Assembly (NCBI GenBank): GCA_021804785.1
Contig: JAJZGY010000027.1
Location: forward strand, 1 to 32,434
DNA: 32,434 bases
Direction: 5' to 3'
Origin: Pseudomonadota bacterium
GTDB lineage: Bacteria > Pseudomonadota > Alphaproteobacteria > Micropepsales > Micropepsaceae
Shown: positions 9,249 through 20,474 of the stretch, in pieces
How the letters are laid out: each line of letters opens with the position of its first letter
Numbering within the stretch: position 1 is the stretch's first letter
Translations under genes and position numbers: made by a program
The notes under the pieces: generated by a model
Databases searched by the model: none
What the model was told of the DNA's origin: nothing
What the model saw: the letters and a program-made list of their open reading frames with translations, nothing else

Positions 9249-9917
9249 CTAATGGGCCATCTGCGCGGTGTGCGATGACTGTGGGCTCATCTTCAGGCGC
9301 TGCGTCAGCTCTTCGAGGTGGTGGGTGAGGATGGGAACGCTGTCATTGTGCTGATCAAGGAAGGAGGTGAACTGATCGCGTTCTTCGATCGCAAGCCAGA
9401 CACCAACCACACCCACATCGATGACCTTGAAGCCGTTGCCGCTGGGGACAAGACGAAAATCAACCTGAATGGGCTTAGTGTCGCCGCCGGGCTGTACGAG
9501 GGTGGTCTCGACGATGAAGTCCCCTGGGGCCCGCTGAACGCCCCCCGTGACCTTGAGGGTCTGGCCCGAAAAAGCGGTGAGGCGGGCCTCATAGATGGCG
9601 AGCGCATAATTCCTGAAGGCGGCGACGAAGTCGCTGACTTCAGCTGGGGTGGCCGTGCGCCGGCCGGTGCCCAGGGTAAAGAGGGCGGTGCGGCGGATGT
9701 CGGAGAGCCTGATCAGGAAGTCGCGGAACTCCTGGCGGCGCTGGGCTTCGCTCAGGTTTTTGTCCGAGAGGATGCCGAGGCCGCGGTCAACATTGACCTG
9801 GACGAACTGTTGGGCCTCGGCCGTCGTGGCAGCACGGGCGGACGCTGGCAGGAGGGCTCCTGCAAGGCTGAGCATCAAGGCGAAGGCGGCAAAGCGAAGA
9901 GGGTAAGAAAGGGTCAT
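9249..9917 (-). CDS. mlaC: MlaC-type phospholipid-binding periplasmic protein
   Basis: A 222-residue exported protein of the MlaC/Ttg2D (toluene tolerance) family, which shuttles phospholipids between the outer membrane and the inner-membrane MlaFEDB transporter. An N-terminal signal peptide (MTLSYPLRFAAFALMLSLAG) ends at ASARA-A around residue 29. The mature part shows the family pattern: a helical VQVNVDRGLGILSD start, FRDFLIRLSDIRRTALFTLG, FVAAFRNYALAIYEARL, and the strand-rich end FRLVPSGNGFKVIDVGVVGV. mlaF, mlaE and mlaD are not next to it, so it is a solitary copy here. It is divergent from the ArsR-metF-metH operon. Confidence 0.88.
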   Translation of the reverse strand: MTLSYPLRFAAFALMLSLAGALLPASARAATTAEAQQFVQVNVDRGLGILSDKNLSEAQRRQEFRDFLIRLSDIRRTALFTLGTGRRTATPAEVSDFVAAFRNYALAIYEARLTAFSGQTLKVTGGVQRAPGDFIVETTLVQPGGDTKPIQVDFRLVPSGNGFKVIDVGVVGVWLAIEERDQFTSFLDQHNDSVPILTHHLEELTQRLKMSPQSSHTAQMAH

Positions 9918-10067
9918 GACAAGTCCTTAGCGGGTGGTGGCCGTCGAACGCGGGGGGCGTGACCGCTCCTATCCCAAGCTATTGCAGGGTTGATGGCAAG
10001 TTCATGGCGGATCAAAATTTGCCACAAAGAATGTCCACCTCTTTAGCAATATCACTTGCATATAGAC

Positions 10068-10085
10068 ATAAAGATATATTTATAT
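10068..10085. promoter_or_regulatory. AT-rich near-palindrome, candidate ArsR/SahR-type operator
   Basis: ATAAAGATATATTTATAT stands out in GC-rich surroundings. Its core 10068-10083 matches its own reverse complement at 14 of 16 positions. It lies 50 bases before the ArsR-methyltransferase start, in the intergenic region shared with mlaC. ArsR-family SahR regulators of methionine genes are known to use AT-rich palindromes, so autoregulation of this operon is a reasonable inference. Confidence 0.5.
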
Positions 10086-10135
10086 CCACATGCGATACGC
10101 GACCTCCCTTTGTAGCAACAGGAACCAGCCAGACG

Positions 10136-11122
10136 ATGGACCAGCTTCTGACCATGTTGCGGGCGGCCGGCGACGGCACGCGGCTGCGCCTGCTCATACT
10201 GCTGAGCGAGGCTGAGCTCACGGTGAGCGAGCTCACCCAGATTCTGGGCCAGAGTCAGCCGCGGGTGTCGCGCCATCTGAAGCTACTGTGTGACGGCGGG
10301 CTGATCGAACGCTTCAAGGAAGGCAGCTGGGTCTTCTACCGTGCGGCGGATACTGGTCCCGGCGCCGACTTTGCCCGCGCGCTCCTCGCCCTCACCGACC
10401 GGCAGGAAGGGGTAGCGCTCGCTGATGGTCGGCGGCTGAGCGAGGTACGCAAGGCAAGAGCTGAAGTGGCGGCCGCCTTCTTTGCCGCCAACGCAGCCCA
10501 GTGGGAGCGGCTGCGTTCGCTCCATGCGCCCGAAAAACATGTCGAAGAGGCCATTGTGCGCGTGATCAAGACGGCGCCGCTCAGCGCGCTTCTCGATGCG
10601 GGAACCGGCACCGGGCGCATGCTGGAACTTCTGGCACCTTTCATCGAACGCGGCGTAGGCGTCGATGTCAGCGCCGAGATGCTGGCGATCGCCCGCGACC
10701 GGCTCGCCCGCGCCGGCATTCATCACTGTCATGTGCGCCTCGCAGATATCTTCCATCTGCCCTTTGCGGCGGATGCGCCCAGCTTTGATGTAGTCCTGTT
10801 TCATCAGGTCCTGCACTATCTCGATGATCCGCAGGCCGCGATCATCGATGCCGCGCGCGTGCTGCGCCCTGACGGCCGCATTCTGGTGGCGGATTTCGCA
10901 CCGCATTCGGTTGAATTCCTGCGCACCGAGCTTGCCCATCGCCGGCTTGGCTTTTCCGACGCCGAGGTATCGGGCTGGTTTCGCGCGGCAGGCCTCAGCC
11001 CGGTTTCGACCGAGGCGATCGCGCCGACCACCGCCGCAAGCCACGATACCCTGACCGTCAAGATCTGGGTTGGTGGCCGCAACGCCCAAGACCTCAATCT
11101 TACACAGAAAGATGTGGCATGA
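10136..11122 (+). CDS. ArsR-family regulator fused to a SAM-methyltransferase domain (SahR-like)
   Basis: A 328-residue two-domain protein. Residues 1-95 form an ArsR/SmtB winged helix (LTVSELTQILGQSQPRVSRH is the recognition region, then LCDGGLIERFKEGSWVFYR), with no obvious metal-binding cysteine motif. Residues 150-315 form a class I methyltransferase fold (LLDAGTGTGRMLEL, GVDVSAEMLAIA, VLFHQVLHYLDDP). Such fusions next to metF/metH are thought to sense S-adenosylhomocysteine or SAM and control the methionine cycle, which matches this neighbourhood. The ATG at 10136 fits the family start; the longer frame from 9959 would run through the putative operator. It overlaps metF by 4 bases (ATGA), suggesting translational coupling. 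Whether the methyltransferase domain is catalytic is unknown. Confidence 0.85.
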   Translation: MDQLLTMLRAAGDGTRLRLLILLSEAELTVSELTQILGQSQPRVSRHLKLLCDGGLIERFKEGSWVFYRAADTGPGADFARALLALTDRQEGVALADGRRLSEVRKARAEVAAAFFAANAAQWERLRSLHAPEKHVEEAIVRVIKTAPLSALLDAGTGTGRMLELLAPFIERGVGVDVSAEMLAIARDRLARAGIHHCHVRLADIFHLPFAADAPSFDVVLFHQVLHYLDDPQAAIIDAARVLRPDGRILVADFAPHSVEFLRTELAHRRLGFSDAEVSGWFRAAGLSPVSTEAIAPTTAASHDTLTVKIWVGGRNAQDLNLTQKDVA

Positions 11123-12021
11123 GCCTGAAGCGCCTGGTCCGACTTGAGCCTGCGATCCGCGTGTCCTTCGAGTTCTTTCCACCAAAAAACGAGGACATGG
11201 AAGTTCAGCTGTGGCAGGCGATCCGCAGACTGGCACCCCTGGCGCCCAGCTTTGTCTCCGTGACCTATGGCGCCGGTGGCTCCACCCGTGACCGTACCCA
11301 TGCCACCGTCAAGCGTATCATCGAGGAGACCCCTCTGCTCCCGGCAGCTCATCTGACCTGCGTTGGCGCCTCAAGGGCGCAGGTCGATGATATCGTGCGC
11401 GCCTACTGGCAGGTCGGCGTACGTCACATCGTGGCGCTGCGGGGCGACATGCCCGACGCAGGCGCACCCTATCAATCCCATCCGGAGGGCTACGCCTCGA
11501 CCGCCGAGCTCGTGCGCGGCATTCGCGCGATTGCGCCGTTTGAGGTCTCGGTTTCGGCCTATCCCGAACGCCATCCCGAATCGTCAAGCTTCGCCCATGA
11601 TCTCGCGCTTTTGAAGGACAAGGCTGATGCCGGTGCGAGCCGTGCGCTGACACAGTTCTGCTTCTCCACCGAAGCCATGGCCCGCTTCCGCGACGACGCG
11701 GCGCGCCACAATATTCCCGTGACAATCGTACCCGGGCTCATTCCCACCACCAATATCAAGGGGATCGCGCGTATGGCGGCGCGCTCGGGGGCGCAGGTCC
11801 CGGACTGGCTGCTGCGCCTCTACGACGGTCTCGAACACGACCCCGAAACCCGCCGACTGATTGCCGCCAATGTTCTGGTCGAACAGGTCGAGGAGCTCTC
11901 GGCCGAAGGCTTTGAACAGTTTCACTTCTATACCCTCAACCAAGCTGATCTCACTTACGCCGCCTGTCGCATCCTCGGCCTCGGTGTGAGCGGAATACAA
12001 GCCCAAAAGGACCTCATATGA
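11119..12021 (+). CDS. metF: Methylenetetrahydrofolate reductase MetF
   Basis: A 300-residue TIM-barrel flavoprotein that reduces 5,10-methylene-tetrahydrofolate to 5-methyl-tetrahydrofolate, the methyl donor for MetH. Family motifs are [12 protein letters not shown] near the N-terminus (catalytic Glu), [24 protein letters not shown] and, later, [14 protein letters not shown] and [13 protein letters not shown]. The start overlaps the regulator stop (ATGA at 11119) and its own stop overlaps the metH start in the same way, so the three genes are translated as a coupled unit. Length is typical of bacterial MetF. Confidence 0.95.
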   Translation: MSLKRLVRLEPAIRVSFEFFPPKNEDMEVQLWQAIRRLAPLAPSFVSVTYGAGGSTRDRTHATVKRIIEETPLLPAAHLTCVGASRAQVDDIVRAYWQVGVRHIVALRGDMPDAGAPYQSHPEGYASTAELVRGIRAIAPFEVSVSAYPERHPESSSFAHDLALLKDKADAGASRALTQFCFSTEAMARFRDDAARHNIPVTIVPGLIPTTNIKGIARMAARSGAQVPDWLLRLYDGLEHDPETRRLIAANVLVEQVEELSAEGFEQFHFYTLNQADLTYAACRILGLGVSGIQAQKDLI

Positions 12022-15000
12022 ATCGTGTCGATCGCATCTCGTGGCTAAAGTCGCAGGCCAGGGAACGTATCCTCGTGCTGGACGGTTCCTGGGGTGTGAT
12101 GATCCAGGGGTACAACCTTGCCGAAAAGGATTTTCGTGGCAGCCGTTTCGCCAACCACAGCCATGACCTCAAGGGTAACAATGATCTTCTGACCCTGACC
12201 CGTCCCGATATCATCGAAGATATCGGCAATGCCTATCTGCAGGCCGGTGTCGACATTCTGGAGACCAATACTTTCAACGCCACAGGCATCAGCCAGGCCG
12301 ATTACGGACTGCAGGATGTCGTGCGCGAACTCAATCGCGAAGGTGCCCGCCTAGCCCGCAAGATCTGTGATGCCCATACGACGGCAGAACGGCCGCGATT
12401 GGTAGCCGGAGTACTCGGTCCCACCAACCGTACCGCCTCATTGTCGCCGGATGTCAACGATCCGGGGTTTCGCAACGTCACCTTTGACGAGCTCGGTGCC
12501 ACCTATCTCGACGCCACGCTGGGGCTGATTGAAGGAGGTGCCGATCTCATCATGATCGAGACCGTATTCGATACCCTGAACGCCAAGGCCGCAATTTTTG
12601 CTGTCATGGAGGCCTTCGAAAAGAGCGGCGTCGACTTGCCGATCTGGATTTCCGGAACCATTACCGACCTGTCCGGGCGTATGCTCACCGGCCAGACGCC
12701 CGAAGCCTTCTGGCATTCGGTGCGTCACGCCAAGCCCTTTGCCATCGGCCTGAACTGCGCCCTCGGGGCGGCCGAACTACGGCCCTATGTTGCCGAACTG
12801 GCGCGTGTGGCCGACACCCTTGTGTCAGCCCATCCCAATGCCGGTCTGCCCAATGCTTTCGGCGGTTATGATGACACGCCCGAGCATATGGCCGAACTGA
12901 TCGGTGAGTTCGCCCGCTCCGGCATTGTCAATATCATTGGTGGCTGCTGTGGGACCACGCCGGAGCACCTCAAGGCGTTCGTTGCCGCGGTCAAGGATGT
13001 CCCGCCACGCCGGCTTCCCGAATTGCCACGTCACCTGCGCCTTGCTGGCCTTGAGCCTTTCACGCTCACGCCCGACCTGAATTTCGTCAATGTCGGGGAG
13101 CGCACCAACATCACCGGCTCGGCCAAGTTCAGAAAGCTCATCGAAACCGGCAATTACGAAGCCGCTCTTGATGTCGCCCGCGCCCAGGTTGAAAATGGCG
13201 CCCAGATCATCGACGTCAACCTGGATGAGGGCCTGATCGATTCGGAAGCGGCCATGGGCCGCTTTCTGTCGCTCATCGCCGCCGAGCCTGATATCGCCCG
13301 TGTGCCGGTGATGATCGACAGTTCCAAATGGAGTGTCATCGAGACCGGCCTCAAGGTGGTCCAGGGCAAGCCCATCGTCAATTCGATCTCACTGAAAGAA
13401 GGCGAACAGAAATTTCTCGAACAGGCCAAGCTGGTACAACGCTATGGCGCGGCGGTTATCGTCATGGCCTTCGATGAAGCGGGGCAGGCGGACAGCGAGA
13501 CCCGAAAGGTCGAGATCTGCACCCGCGCCTATCATCTGCTCCGCGAGCGTCTTGATTTTGCCCCGGAAGATATCATCTTTGATCCCAATATTTTTGCCGT
13601 TGCCACTGGCATCGAAGAACACAATGGTTACGGCCTTGCCTTTCTGGAGGCCGCGCGGCGCATTCGCGAGAGCCTGCCCCATGCCCATATTTCGGGCGGA
13701 GTGTCCAATTTCTCTTTTTCATTTCGTGGCAATGAGACGGTTCGCGAGGCGATGCACTCGGTCTTTCTCTATCACGCCATCAAGCTCGGCATGGACATGG
13801 GTATCGTCAATGCCGGTCAGCTTACGGTCTACGAGGATATTCCCACCGAATTGCGCGAGGGCATCGAGGACGTGCTGTTCAACCGGCGCGAGGATGCGAC
13901 CGAAAGGCTGCTGGATTTAGCCCAGCGCTTCCGCAATGACGCCTCCGGTGCCAAAAGCGAGACCTCACTCGCCTGGCGCAGCGCCAGCGTCGAGGAGCGC
14001 ATCAAATATGCTCTGGTGCACGGGATCACCGATTTCATCAGCGAAGATGCCGAGGAGGCCCGGCTTGCCGCGGCGCGCCCCCTGCATGTCATCGAAGGCC
14101 CGCTCATGGCAGGCATGAATGTGGTGGGTGATCTCTTTGGTGCCGGCAAAATGTTCTTGCCGCAGGTGGTCAAATCCGCACGGGTCATGAAGAAGGCGGT
14201 GGCGCACCTCCTTCCTTTCATGGAAGCCGAACAGGTGGAAATGAAGACCAAAGAGGCGGCCGGAAAGATCGTGATGGCCACCGTCAAGGGCGATGTACAC
14301 GATATCGGCAAGAACATCGTAGGTGTGGTGCTTCAGTGTAATGGCTATGAGGTCATTGACCTTGGCGTGATGCAGCCGGCGCAAGCCATCCTCGATGCCG
14401 CCCGCAAGGAGGGGGCCAATATCATTGGCCTCTCCGGGCTCATCACCCCCTCGCTCGACGAAATGGTACATGTCGCCAGCGAGATGGAACGTCAGGGCTT
14501 CACGATTCCGCTTCTGATCGGTGGGGCGACGACAAGCCGGGTACACACCGCCGTCAAGATTGCTCCGTCCTATCGGCGCAACCAGGCCGTTTATGTTACC
14601 GACGCCAGTCGGGCCGTGGGTGTGGTCTCAAGGCTGCTCAGTAAGACACAGTGCGCAGAGTACACCACCTCCATCCGCGATGAATATGAAGATATTGCAC
14701 GACGCCATGCGGCCGGACGGACGCAGCAGCGCCGCCTTCCGCTGAGCGCGGCGCGGGCCAATGCCGAGGTCCTGGATTTTTCCTCCTATACCCCCCCAAA
14801 GCCGAGCTTTCTGGGAGTGCGCGCCTTTGCCGACTACGATCTCGCGGAACTTGCCGAGTATATTGACTGGACGCCGTTTTTCCGCACCTGGGAGTTGGCG
14901 GGGCCCTTTCCCCAGATCCTCGACGACGAAAGGGTGGGCGAGGCGGCGGGTGGCCTCTACCGCGATGCGCGCGCGATGTTGGACAGGATCGTGCATGAAA

Positions 15001-15728
15001 AGTGGCTCACCGCGCACGCCGTCATTGGCTTCTGGCCTGCGGCACGCGATGGCGATGACATCATTCTTTTCAGCGATGACAGGCGTGACGCGGAACATGC
15101 GCGCCTGCACACGCTGCGCCAGCAGATGCCACGCGAGAGCGGGCGTCCCAATCTCGCTCTGGCTGATTTCATCGCTCCGGTAGGCGGGATTGCCGACTAT
15201 ATTGGTGGCTTCGCCGTGACCGCTGGTCTTGGTGAGGACGAACACATCAAGCGCTTCGAAGCGGACCGCGACGATTATTCGGCGATCCTGCTGCGGGCGC
15301 TTGCCGACCGGCTGGCCGAAGCCTTTGCTGAACGCATGCACGCCCGGGTGCGCCGGGAATTCTGGGGCTACGCAGCGGACGAAACGCTCTCGAGCGCCGA
15401 GCTCATTGCCGAAAATTACCGTGGTATCCGTCCGGCTCCGGGCTATCCGGCGCAACCGGATCACACCGAAAAGCGCACACTTTTTACGCTTCTGGATGCC
15501 CCCCAAGAGGCATCCATCACGTTGACGGAAAGCTGCGCGATGCTCCCGGCCTCCTCGGTCAGCGGGCTTTATTTTTCCCATCCGCAGGCGCGCTATTTCG
15601 GGGTCGGGAAGATCGAACGTGACCAGGTTGAAGATTATGCCCGCCGCAAGGCGATGAGCGTTGAGGAATGCGAACGCTGGCTCTCGCCCATCCTCAACTA
15701 TGATCCGAAGGCCCGCAATGCCGCCTGA
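12018..15728 (+). CDS. metH: Cobalamin-dependent methionine synthase MetH
   Basis: A full-length 1236-residue methionine synthase, transferring the methyl group of 5-methyl-tetrahydrofolate to homocysteine through cob(I)alamin. The domain order is the classic one. The homocysteine domain has zinc ligands Cys247 (GLNCALGA) and Cys310/Cys311 (GGCCGTT). The pterin domain follows from about 355 ([18 protein letters not shown]). The cobalamin cap and Rossmann domain carry the cobalt-ligating His761 in [11 protein letters not shown]. The C-terminal SAM-dependent reactivation domain contains [19 protein letters not shown]. Nothing is split or missing. It is translationally coupled to metF by the 12018 ATGA overlap and probably controlled by the upstream ArsR-type regulator. 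Confidence 0.97.
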   Translation: MNRVDRISWLKSQARERILVLDGSWGVMIQGYNLAEKDFRGSRFANHSHDLKGNNDLLTLTRPDIIEDIGNAYLQAGVDILETNTFNATGISQADYGLQDVVRELNREGARLARKICDAHTTAERPRLVAGVLGPTNRTASLSPDVNDPGFRNVTFDELGATYLDATLGLIEGGADLIMIETVFDTLNAKAAIFAVMEAFEKSGVDLPIWISGTITDLSGRMLTGQTPEAFWHSVRHAKPFAIGLNCALGAAELRPYVAELARVADTLVSAHPNAGLPNAFGGYDDTPEHMAELIGEFARSGIVNIIGGCCGTTPEHLKAFVAAVKDVPPRRLPELPRHLRLAGLEPFTLTPDLNFVNVGERTNITGSAKFRKLIETGNYEAALDVARAQVENGAQIIDVNLDEGLIDSEAAMGRFLSLIAAEPDIARVPVMIDSSKWSVIETGLKVVQGKPIVNSISLKEGEQKFLEQAKLVQRYGAAVIVMAFDEAGQADSETRKVEICTRAYHLLRERLDFAPEDIIFDPNIFAVATGIEEHNGYGLAFLEAARRIRESLPHAHISGGVSNFSFSFRGNETVREAMHSVFLYHAIKLGMDMGIVNAGQLTVYEDIPTELREGIEDVLFNRREDATERLLDLAQRFRNDASGAKSETSLAWRSASVEERIKYALVHGITDFISEDAEEARLAAARPLHVIEGPLMAGMNVVGDLFGAGKMFLPQVVKSARVMKKAVAHLLPFMEAEQVEMKTKEAAGKIVMATVKGDVHDIGKNIVGVVLQCNGYEVIDLGVMQPAQAILDAARKEGANIIGLSGLITPSLDEMVHVASEMERQGFTIPLLIGGATTSRVHTAVKIAPSYRRNQAVYVTDASRAVGVVSRLLSKTQCAEYTTSIRDEYEDIARRHAAGRTQQRRLPLSAARANAEVLDFSSYTPPKPSFLGVRAFADYDLAELAEYIDWTPFFRTWELAGPFPQILDDERVGEAAGGLYRDARAMLDRIVHEKWLTAHAVIGFWPAARDGDDIILFSDDRRDAEHARLHTLRQQMPRESGRPNLALADFIAPVGGIADYIGGFAVTAGLGEDEHIKRFEADRDDYSAILLRALADRLAEAFAERMHARVRREFWGYAADETLSSAELIAENYRGIRPAPGYPAQPDHTEKRTLFTLLDAPQEASITLTESCAMLPASSVSGLYFSHPQARYFGVGKIERDQVEDYARRKAMSVEECERWLSPILNYDPKARNAA

Positions 15729-15785
15729 TGGCAGCCCGCGCCTGCTGCGACAGCGCCTGTTGCATGCCGCGGGCTTCACCAATTC

Positions 15786-15815
15786 CTGACGGCGTGGTTG
15801 CAGGTTCGCCGTCAG
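15786..15815. terminator. Hairpin downstream of metH
   Basis: CTGACGGCG (15786-15794) pairs perfectly with CGCCGTCAG (15807-15815) around a 12-base loop. The flanking AATT and AATT can extend the stem past one mismatch. It lies 57 bases past the metH stop, between convergent genes, and is a likely terminator, though no long T-run follows. Confidence 0.5.
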
Positions 15816-15837
15816 AAATTGCGGGGACTTAAAGCAA

Positions 15838-15878
15838 TAGAGCGGTTTGTCGGGCCCACGAAACGATAATCCGCTCTA
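15838..15878. terminator. Second hairpin at the end of the 5-oxoprolinase gene
   Basis: TAGAGCGG (15838-15845) is the perfect complement of CCGCTCTA (15871-15878), with a partly self-complementary interior (GTTT, GGGCCC, AAAC). The right arm overlaps the 5-oxoprolinase stop codon. It could be a terminator for the minus-strand gene or a dispersed short repeat; only one copy is seen here. Confidence 0.45.
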
Positions 15879-18800
15879 ACCCTCAGGCCGGCCAAAGCCG
15901 CCACCACCTGGGGTTTCGATGACGATGACATCGCCCGGACTCAGCTCGACGCTGTCCCGGCCTTTCAGGATTTCCTTGCGCCCGTCATGACGCAAGATGG
16001 TGGTACGGCCACTTTGTGCGGCTTCGCCACCCTCCAGCCCGAATGGCCGGGTTTGGCGCCGCGTGGAGAGGATTGCTGCCGACATGGCTTCGCCAACGCG
16101 GATGCGACGTATTACCCCGTCACCGCCGTGGTGACGGCCGCGACCTCCGGAACCTGCGCGAATAGAAAATGCTTCAAGCACGACCGGAAAGCGGGCCTCA
16201 AGAACCTCCGGATCGGTCAGGCGCGAGTTCGTCATATGCGTGTGTACCGCCGACTGGCCGTCAAAATCACGTCCTGCCCCGGCACCACCGCAGATGGTTT
16301 CGTAATATTGGTAGCGTGCATTTCCGAAAGTGAGATTGTTCATCGTGCCTTGCGAAGCGGCAAGGACACCGAGGGCCCCAAAGAGGGTGTCGACCACTGC
16401 CTGGCTGGTTTCGACATTGCCACCGGCAACGGCGCCTGGTGGTCGCGGACTGAGAAGCGTGCCGTCGGGTATGTGGATCTCAAGGGGCTTGAGACAGCCT
16501 GCATTCATCGGAATGTCTCCGGCCACGAGACAACGGAAGACATAAAGGACGGCCGCTTTGGTGACAGAACGCGGTGCGTTCAGATTGTTAGGGGCCTGCG
16601 CACTGGTACCGCTAAAGTCTATCCTGGCCGCTCGCTTGCTCCGGTCAACGCGGATCTGCACTTTGATCTTTAGATCATCGTCCATCGGCATCACGAATTC
16701 GCCATCCTTAAGGGCCCCGATGACACGCCGTACGCTTTCTTCGGCATTGTCCTGGACGTGCCCCATATAGGCGCGCACGGCTTTGAGGCCATACTGACTG
16801 CACAGCCGGGAGAGCTCCTGCGCTCCCTTGGTGCAGGAGGCCGCCTGGGCCTTCAGGTCGGCAATGTTCTGGTCGGGATTGCGCGCGGCTATGGGTGCCA
16901 TCGCCAGGATTGTGCGCACGCAGCTCTCTTCGAAGCGGCCCTGATGGATCATGAGTTCGCCATCAAAAAGAACGCCTTCCTCGTCGATGGATTGCGAAAA
17001 AGGCGGCATCGAACCGGGCGAAATTCCACCAATGTCCGCGTGATGGCCACGTGCCGCAACAAAGAATGCGCGCTCCCCGTCAATGAAGACAGGTGCCACC
17101 ACGGTGATGTCAGGCAGATGAGTACCACCATCATAAGGCGCGTTGGTCACGAACATATCGCCATCGCTCATCAATGGGTGTTTGCGCAATACTGCCGTAA
17201 CGCAGTCGCCCATCGAGCCCAGATGCACCGGCATATGCGGCGCATTGGCGACAAGCGCGCCCGTGCCATCGAAGATCGCGCAGGAAAAATCCAGCCGCTC
17301 CTTGATGTTGACCGATGATGCGGTGTTCTGGAGCGTCGCTCCCATCTGTTCGGCAATAGCCATGAACTGATTGGCGAAAACTTCCAGAAGGACCGGATCG
17401 ACCTCAGTGCTGGCAAGTTGGGGACGGTGCGGGGACACGATGCGTTCGAGAATGAGATTCCGCGCTGGCGTGAGCCGGGCTCGCCAGCCGGGCTCCACCA
17501 CAATGGTCTGATGGGGCTCGATGAGGAGGGCTGGCCCGCTGATGCGGGCCTCTGGGCTCAGGGCGTTGGTATGATGAACGTCTGCGTCATGCCAGGCGTT
17601 CTGGGTAAAAATGCGGGTTCGTGCAGTCGGGCCGATGTTGTCCGCCTGTGGCAGGCTCACCGAGACATCGCCTCGGGCGGGATCATCGCTCTGTACTTCG
17701 ACTTCCAGGGTTTCGCAGATCAGTTCCTTGCCATCAAAGCCGAAGCCATAGAGGCGCTTGTGGGCACCGCAAAAGTCCTCTGCCATCTGCCTTAGAGAAC
17801 CAAGGTTCACGGGTAGCGTGGTATCGCTACCGCTGAAGCGGATATGCACCTTGTCTGTGACGCGCAGCTGGCGCGCGCCCTGTTCACGGATCTCCGTGCT
17901 CAAAGCCTGGCGCATGGCCCCTGCCATGGCAGTAATCTCGTGCAGCCGCGCCTCTGTCAGTACTCCGCCGAGGGCACGCTGGCGCAGGCTGCGCAACCGC
18001 GCCCGTTTCATGCCATAGGCCGAAAGTACCCCTGAGAAGGGATGGATGAGGATCGTGGTGATGCCGAGAGCGTCGGCTACCAGACAGGCATGCTGGCCGC
18101 CGGCGCCACCAAAGCAGTTCAGCGCGTAGTCGCGCGTATCATAGCCTTTGGCGACGGAGATCCGCTTGATTGCCGCGGCCATGTTTTCCACGGCGATACG
18201 GATGAAGCCGTCGGCGACGGCCTCTGGTGAGCGACCATCGCCAAGCTGCGCGGCAAGCTCGGCAAACTTGTCGCGCACCACCTCCTCATCGAGTGGCTGA
18301 TTGGCGGCTGGACCAAATATCGCGGGAAAATAGGCGCCTTTCAGCTTGCCGACCATGACATTGGCGTCAGTGACGCAAAGAGGTCCGCCACGGCGGTAGC
18401 AGGCGGGACCAGGATCGGCCCCGGCGCTTTCGGGGCCGGCGCGAAAGCGGGCGCCGTCATAGCTCAGGATCGAGCCGCCGCCGGCGGCGACGGTGTGGAT
18501 CGCCAGCATGGGCACGCGCAGACGTACGCCGGCCACCTGGGTTTCGTATTCGCGCTCATAGCTGCCATCAAAGCGCGACACGTCGGTGGAGGTGCCACCC
18601 ATGTCAAAGCCGATCGCCCGCTCAAAGCTGGCCTCGAGGGCGGTCTCGGCCATGGCCACAACCCCTCCGGCCGGTCCGGACAGGATGGCGTCCTTGCCGC
18701 GGAAATAATCCGGTGCCGCAAGCCCGCCATTGGAGGTCATGAAGCTGAGACGCACGCCCGGCAGGGCCCGGCCGATCCGTTCGGCATAGCGTGCCAGAAC

Positions 18801-19448
18801 CGGAGAGAGATAGGCATCCGCCACCGTGGTGTCACCACGGGAGACATACTTCATCAGCGCCACGGTCTCGTGACTGACGGAGATCTGGGTGAAGCCCAGG
18901 CCGCGGGCAATCTGCTGTGCCCGCGCTTCATGGGCAGGAAAGCGGTAGCCATGCAGGAAGACGATGGCGATGGTGCAGATGCCAAGCGCGCGCAGCTCAT
19001 GCATTTGCGCGGTCAGATCGTCTTCGTCGAGCGCGGTCAGCACCTCGCCGTTTGCTGCGATCCGCTCCTTGGCCTCGATGACACGCTCATAGAGCATCTC
19101 GGGAAGTTCGATATTGAGGGCGAAGAGCTTGGGCCGGTTTTGATAGCCAATGCGCAGCTGGTCGCGGAAGCCCTGCGTGGTCACCAGCGCCACCCGCTCC
19201 CCCTTGCGTTCCAGCAGAGCGTTGGTGGCGACCGTGGTTCCCATACGCACGTCGCCCACCCGCCCCGGCGGGATAGGGGCATTTGTGGGCAGGCCGAGAC
19301 AGCGGCGGATGGCTTCGAGGGCTGCGTCATCATAGGACGGGTCAAAGGACAGGAGCTTCATGGAGGTGAGTCGCCCATCCGGCGCCTCGGCGACGACGTC
19401 GGTAAAGGTGCCGCCGCGATCGATATAAAAATTCCACACACCGGACAT
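15876..19448 (-). CDS. ATP-dependent 5-oxoprolinase (fused hydantoinase A and B domains)
   Basis: A 1190-residue enzyme that would hydrolyse 5-oxo-L-proline to glutamate with ATP, clearing a damage product of glutamine and glutathione metabolism. The N-terminal HyuA half shows [32 protein letters not shown], the ATPase-fold motif [16 protein letters not shown] and [14 protein letters not shown]. From about residue 690 the HyuB half follows ([45 protein letters not shown]) and ends with [14 protein letters not shown] single fused chain of about 1200 residues is typical of 5-oxoprolinases, whereas N-methylhydantoinases are usually two proteins, so 5-oxoprolinase is preferred. The ATG at 19448 ([17 protein letters not shown]) is chosen; TTG at 19475 and GTG at 19466 are possible alternatives. 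Confidence 0.88.
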   Translation of the reverse strand: MSGVWNFYIDRGGTFTDVVAEAPDGRLTSMKLLSFDPSYDDAALEAIRRCLGLPTNAPIPPGRVGDVRMGTTVATNALLERKGERVALVTTQGFRDQLRIGYQNRPKLFALNIELPEMLYERVIEAKERIAANGEVLTALDEDDLTAQMHELRALGICTIAIVFLHGYRFPAHEARAQQIARGLGFTQISVSHETVALMKYVSRGDTTVADAYLSPVLARYAERIGRALPGVRLSFMTSNGGLAAPDYFRGKDAILSGPAGGVVAMAETALEASFERAIGFDMGGTSTDVSRFDGSYEREYETQVAGVRLRVPMLAIHTVAAGGGSILSYDGARFRAGPESAGADPGPACYRRGGPLCVTDANVMVGKLKGAYFPAIFGPAANQPLDEEVVRDKFAELAAQLGDGRSPEAVADGFIRIAVENMAAAIKRISVAKGYDTRDYALNCFGGAGGQHACLVADALGITTILIHPFSGVLSAYGMKRARLRSLRQRALGGVLTEARLHEITAMAGAMRQALSTEIREQGARQLRVTDKVHIRFSGSDTTLPVNLGSLRQMAEDFCGAHKRLYGFGFDGKELICETLEVEVQSDDPARGDVSVSLPQADNIGPTARTRIFTQNAWHDADVHHTNALSPEARISGPALLIEPHQTIVVEPGWRARLTPARNLILERIVSPHRPQLASTEVDPVLLEVFANQFMAIAEQMGATLQNTASSVNIKERLDFSCAIFDGTGALVANAPHMPVHLGSMGDCVTAVLRKHPLMSDGDMFVTNAPYDGGTHLPDITVVAPVFIDGERAFFVAARGHHADIGGISPGSMPPFSQSIDEEGVLFDGELMIHQGRFEESCVRTILAMAPIAARNPDQNIADLKAQAASCTKGAQELSRLCSQYGLKAVRAYMGHVQDNAEESVRRVIGALKDGEFVMPMDDDLKIKVQIRVDRSKRAARIDFSGTSAQAPNNLNAPRSVTKAAVLYVFRCLVAGDIPMNAGCLKPLEIHIPDGTLLSPRPPGAVAGGNVETSQAVVDTLFGALGVLAASQGTMNNLTFGNARYQYYETICGGAGAGRDFDGQSAVHTHMTNSRLTDPEVLEARFPVVLEAFSIRAGSGGRGRHHGGDGVIRRIRVGEAMSAAILSTRRQTRPFGLEGGEAAQSGRTTILRHDGRKEILKGRDSVELSPGDVIVIETPGGGGFGRPEG

Positions 19449-19544
19449 TGCGGCGATCAACTCCACGTTAGCCAAGCCCCGGCGCTGGGGCGATTGATGA
19501 ACTTACGCATCGCATTTTTTGGGCTGATGGCCTAATGCTTCCCC

Positions 19545-20264
19545 ATGTCAATCTGGGGAAAATTGAGTGGCGCGGCCGCCGGGCTGCTGGCCGGCGGACC
19601 GCTCGGTGCCCTTTTGGGCGCCATCACGGGGCATGTGCTGATTGACCGGTCTCAAGCCAGCGATCCCGATCACCCTGGCATTGCCTTCACGATCGCGGTC
19701 ATCGCGCTTGCAGCCAAGATGGCGAAGGCAGATGGCACCGTCACAAATGATGAGGTGGAAGCCTTCCGCCGGATATTTCGGGTGCCACCGCACGAAGAGG
19801 CCAATGTCCGGCGGATCTTCAACTTCGCCCGCCAGGACACGGCCGGCTACGAAACTTATGCCCGCCTGATCGCTAACCTGTTCCGCGGGCGCCCCGCCAT
19901 TCTTGAGGATGTGCTCGACGGGCTCTTTGAGATCGCCACGGCCGATGGCGTACTCCACCCTGGCGAGCTGAGTTTTCTTGAGCGCGTGGCTGACATCTTT
20001 GGGTTCACGCCGGATGCCTTCGCGCGCATCCGTGCTGCCCATCTCGGCCCGGAGGCAGCGGACCCCTATGCAGTTCTGGGAGTGGCGCGCGAGGCCTCGG
20101 ATGAGGAGATCAAGCGCACTTATCGGCTTCTGGTCCGCGAAAACCATCCCGATCGTCTGATCGCCCGCGGCGTCCCCGAAGAATTCATCGCTTTGGCCAA
20201 CGAGAAGCTCGCCGCCATTAACGGTGCCTATGAGGTCATCCGCAGAACGCGCCAAGTACTCTAA
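19545..20264 (+). CDS. djlA: TerB/J-domain co-chaperone, DjlA-like
   Basis: A 239-residue protein with a glycine-rich hydrophobic N-terminus (AAAGLLAGGPLGALLGAITG) that may anchor it in the inner membrane, as in DjlA. A TerB-like helical domain follows at about 45-160 (AKMAKADGTVTNDEVEAFRR and IATADGVLHPGELSFLERVA), then a C-terminal J domain (DPYAVLGVAREASDEEIKRT) with the DnaK-stimulating tripeptide His201-Pro202-Asp203. It would recruit DnaK/Hsp70 at the membrane. No good Shine-Dalgarno is visible before the ATG at 19545, though the family start supports it. It is the last core-type gene before the catabolic cluster. Confidence 0.88.
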   Translation: MSIWGKLSGAAAGLLAGGPLGALLGAITGHVLIDRSQASDPDHPGIAFTIAVIALAAKMAKADGTVTNDEVEAFRRIFRVPPHEEANVRRIFNFARQDTAGYETYARLIANLFRGRPAILEDVLDGLFEIATADGVLHPGELSFLERVADIFGFTPDAFARIRAAHLGPEAADPYAVLGVAREASDEEIKRTYRLLVRENHPDRLIARGVPEEFIALANEKLAAINGAYEVIRRTRQVL

Positions 20265-20445
20265 GTGTTAAGTGTACATGGCGACGTAGTCACCGTCGAC
20301 ATGATGGACATTGCCAGCTTGCCCAGGCGCGTTGGCGCCGGGCTACAGCGTCGACGCTCAATTTGTCAGCGTTCAGGATCACGGACGTCTCCCGTGCCGC
20401 GGGGGGCAGCCGGTTGGCCAAGGTCTGGGCCGGCGGTTTTGGCAC

Positions 20446-20474
20446 TTGAAGGGGGTTCTCTAATTATATATATG
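20446..20474 (+). promoter_or_regulatory. Predicted promoter of the suyAB-comC-slcC operon
   Basis: TTGAAG at 20446-20451 and TATATG at 20469-20474 are separated by 17 bases, a good sigma-70-type spacing, inside an AT-rich patch (TAATTATATATATG) that contrasts with the GC-rich flanks. Other TATATA registers overlap. The -10 region runs into the palindromic operator. The rest of 20265-20510 has only small self-complementary stretches, such as the perfect palindrome AGCGTCGACGCT at 20347-20358. Confidence 0.5.

Noticed and set aside
18495-19535. Plus-strand open frame of 346 codons opposite the 5-oxoprolinase gene
   Set aside because: Antisense to the strongly conserved HyuA domain and without independent support.
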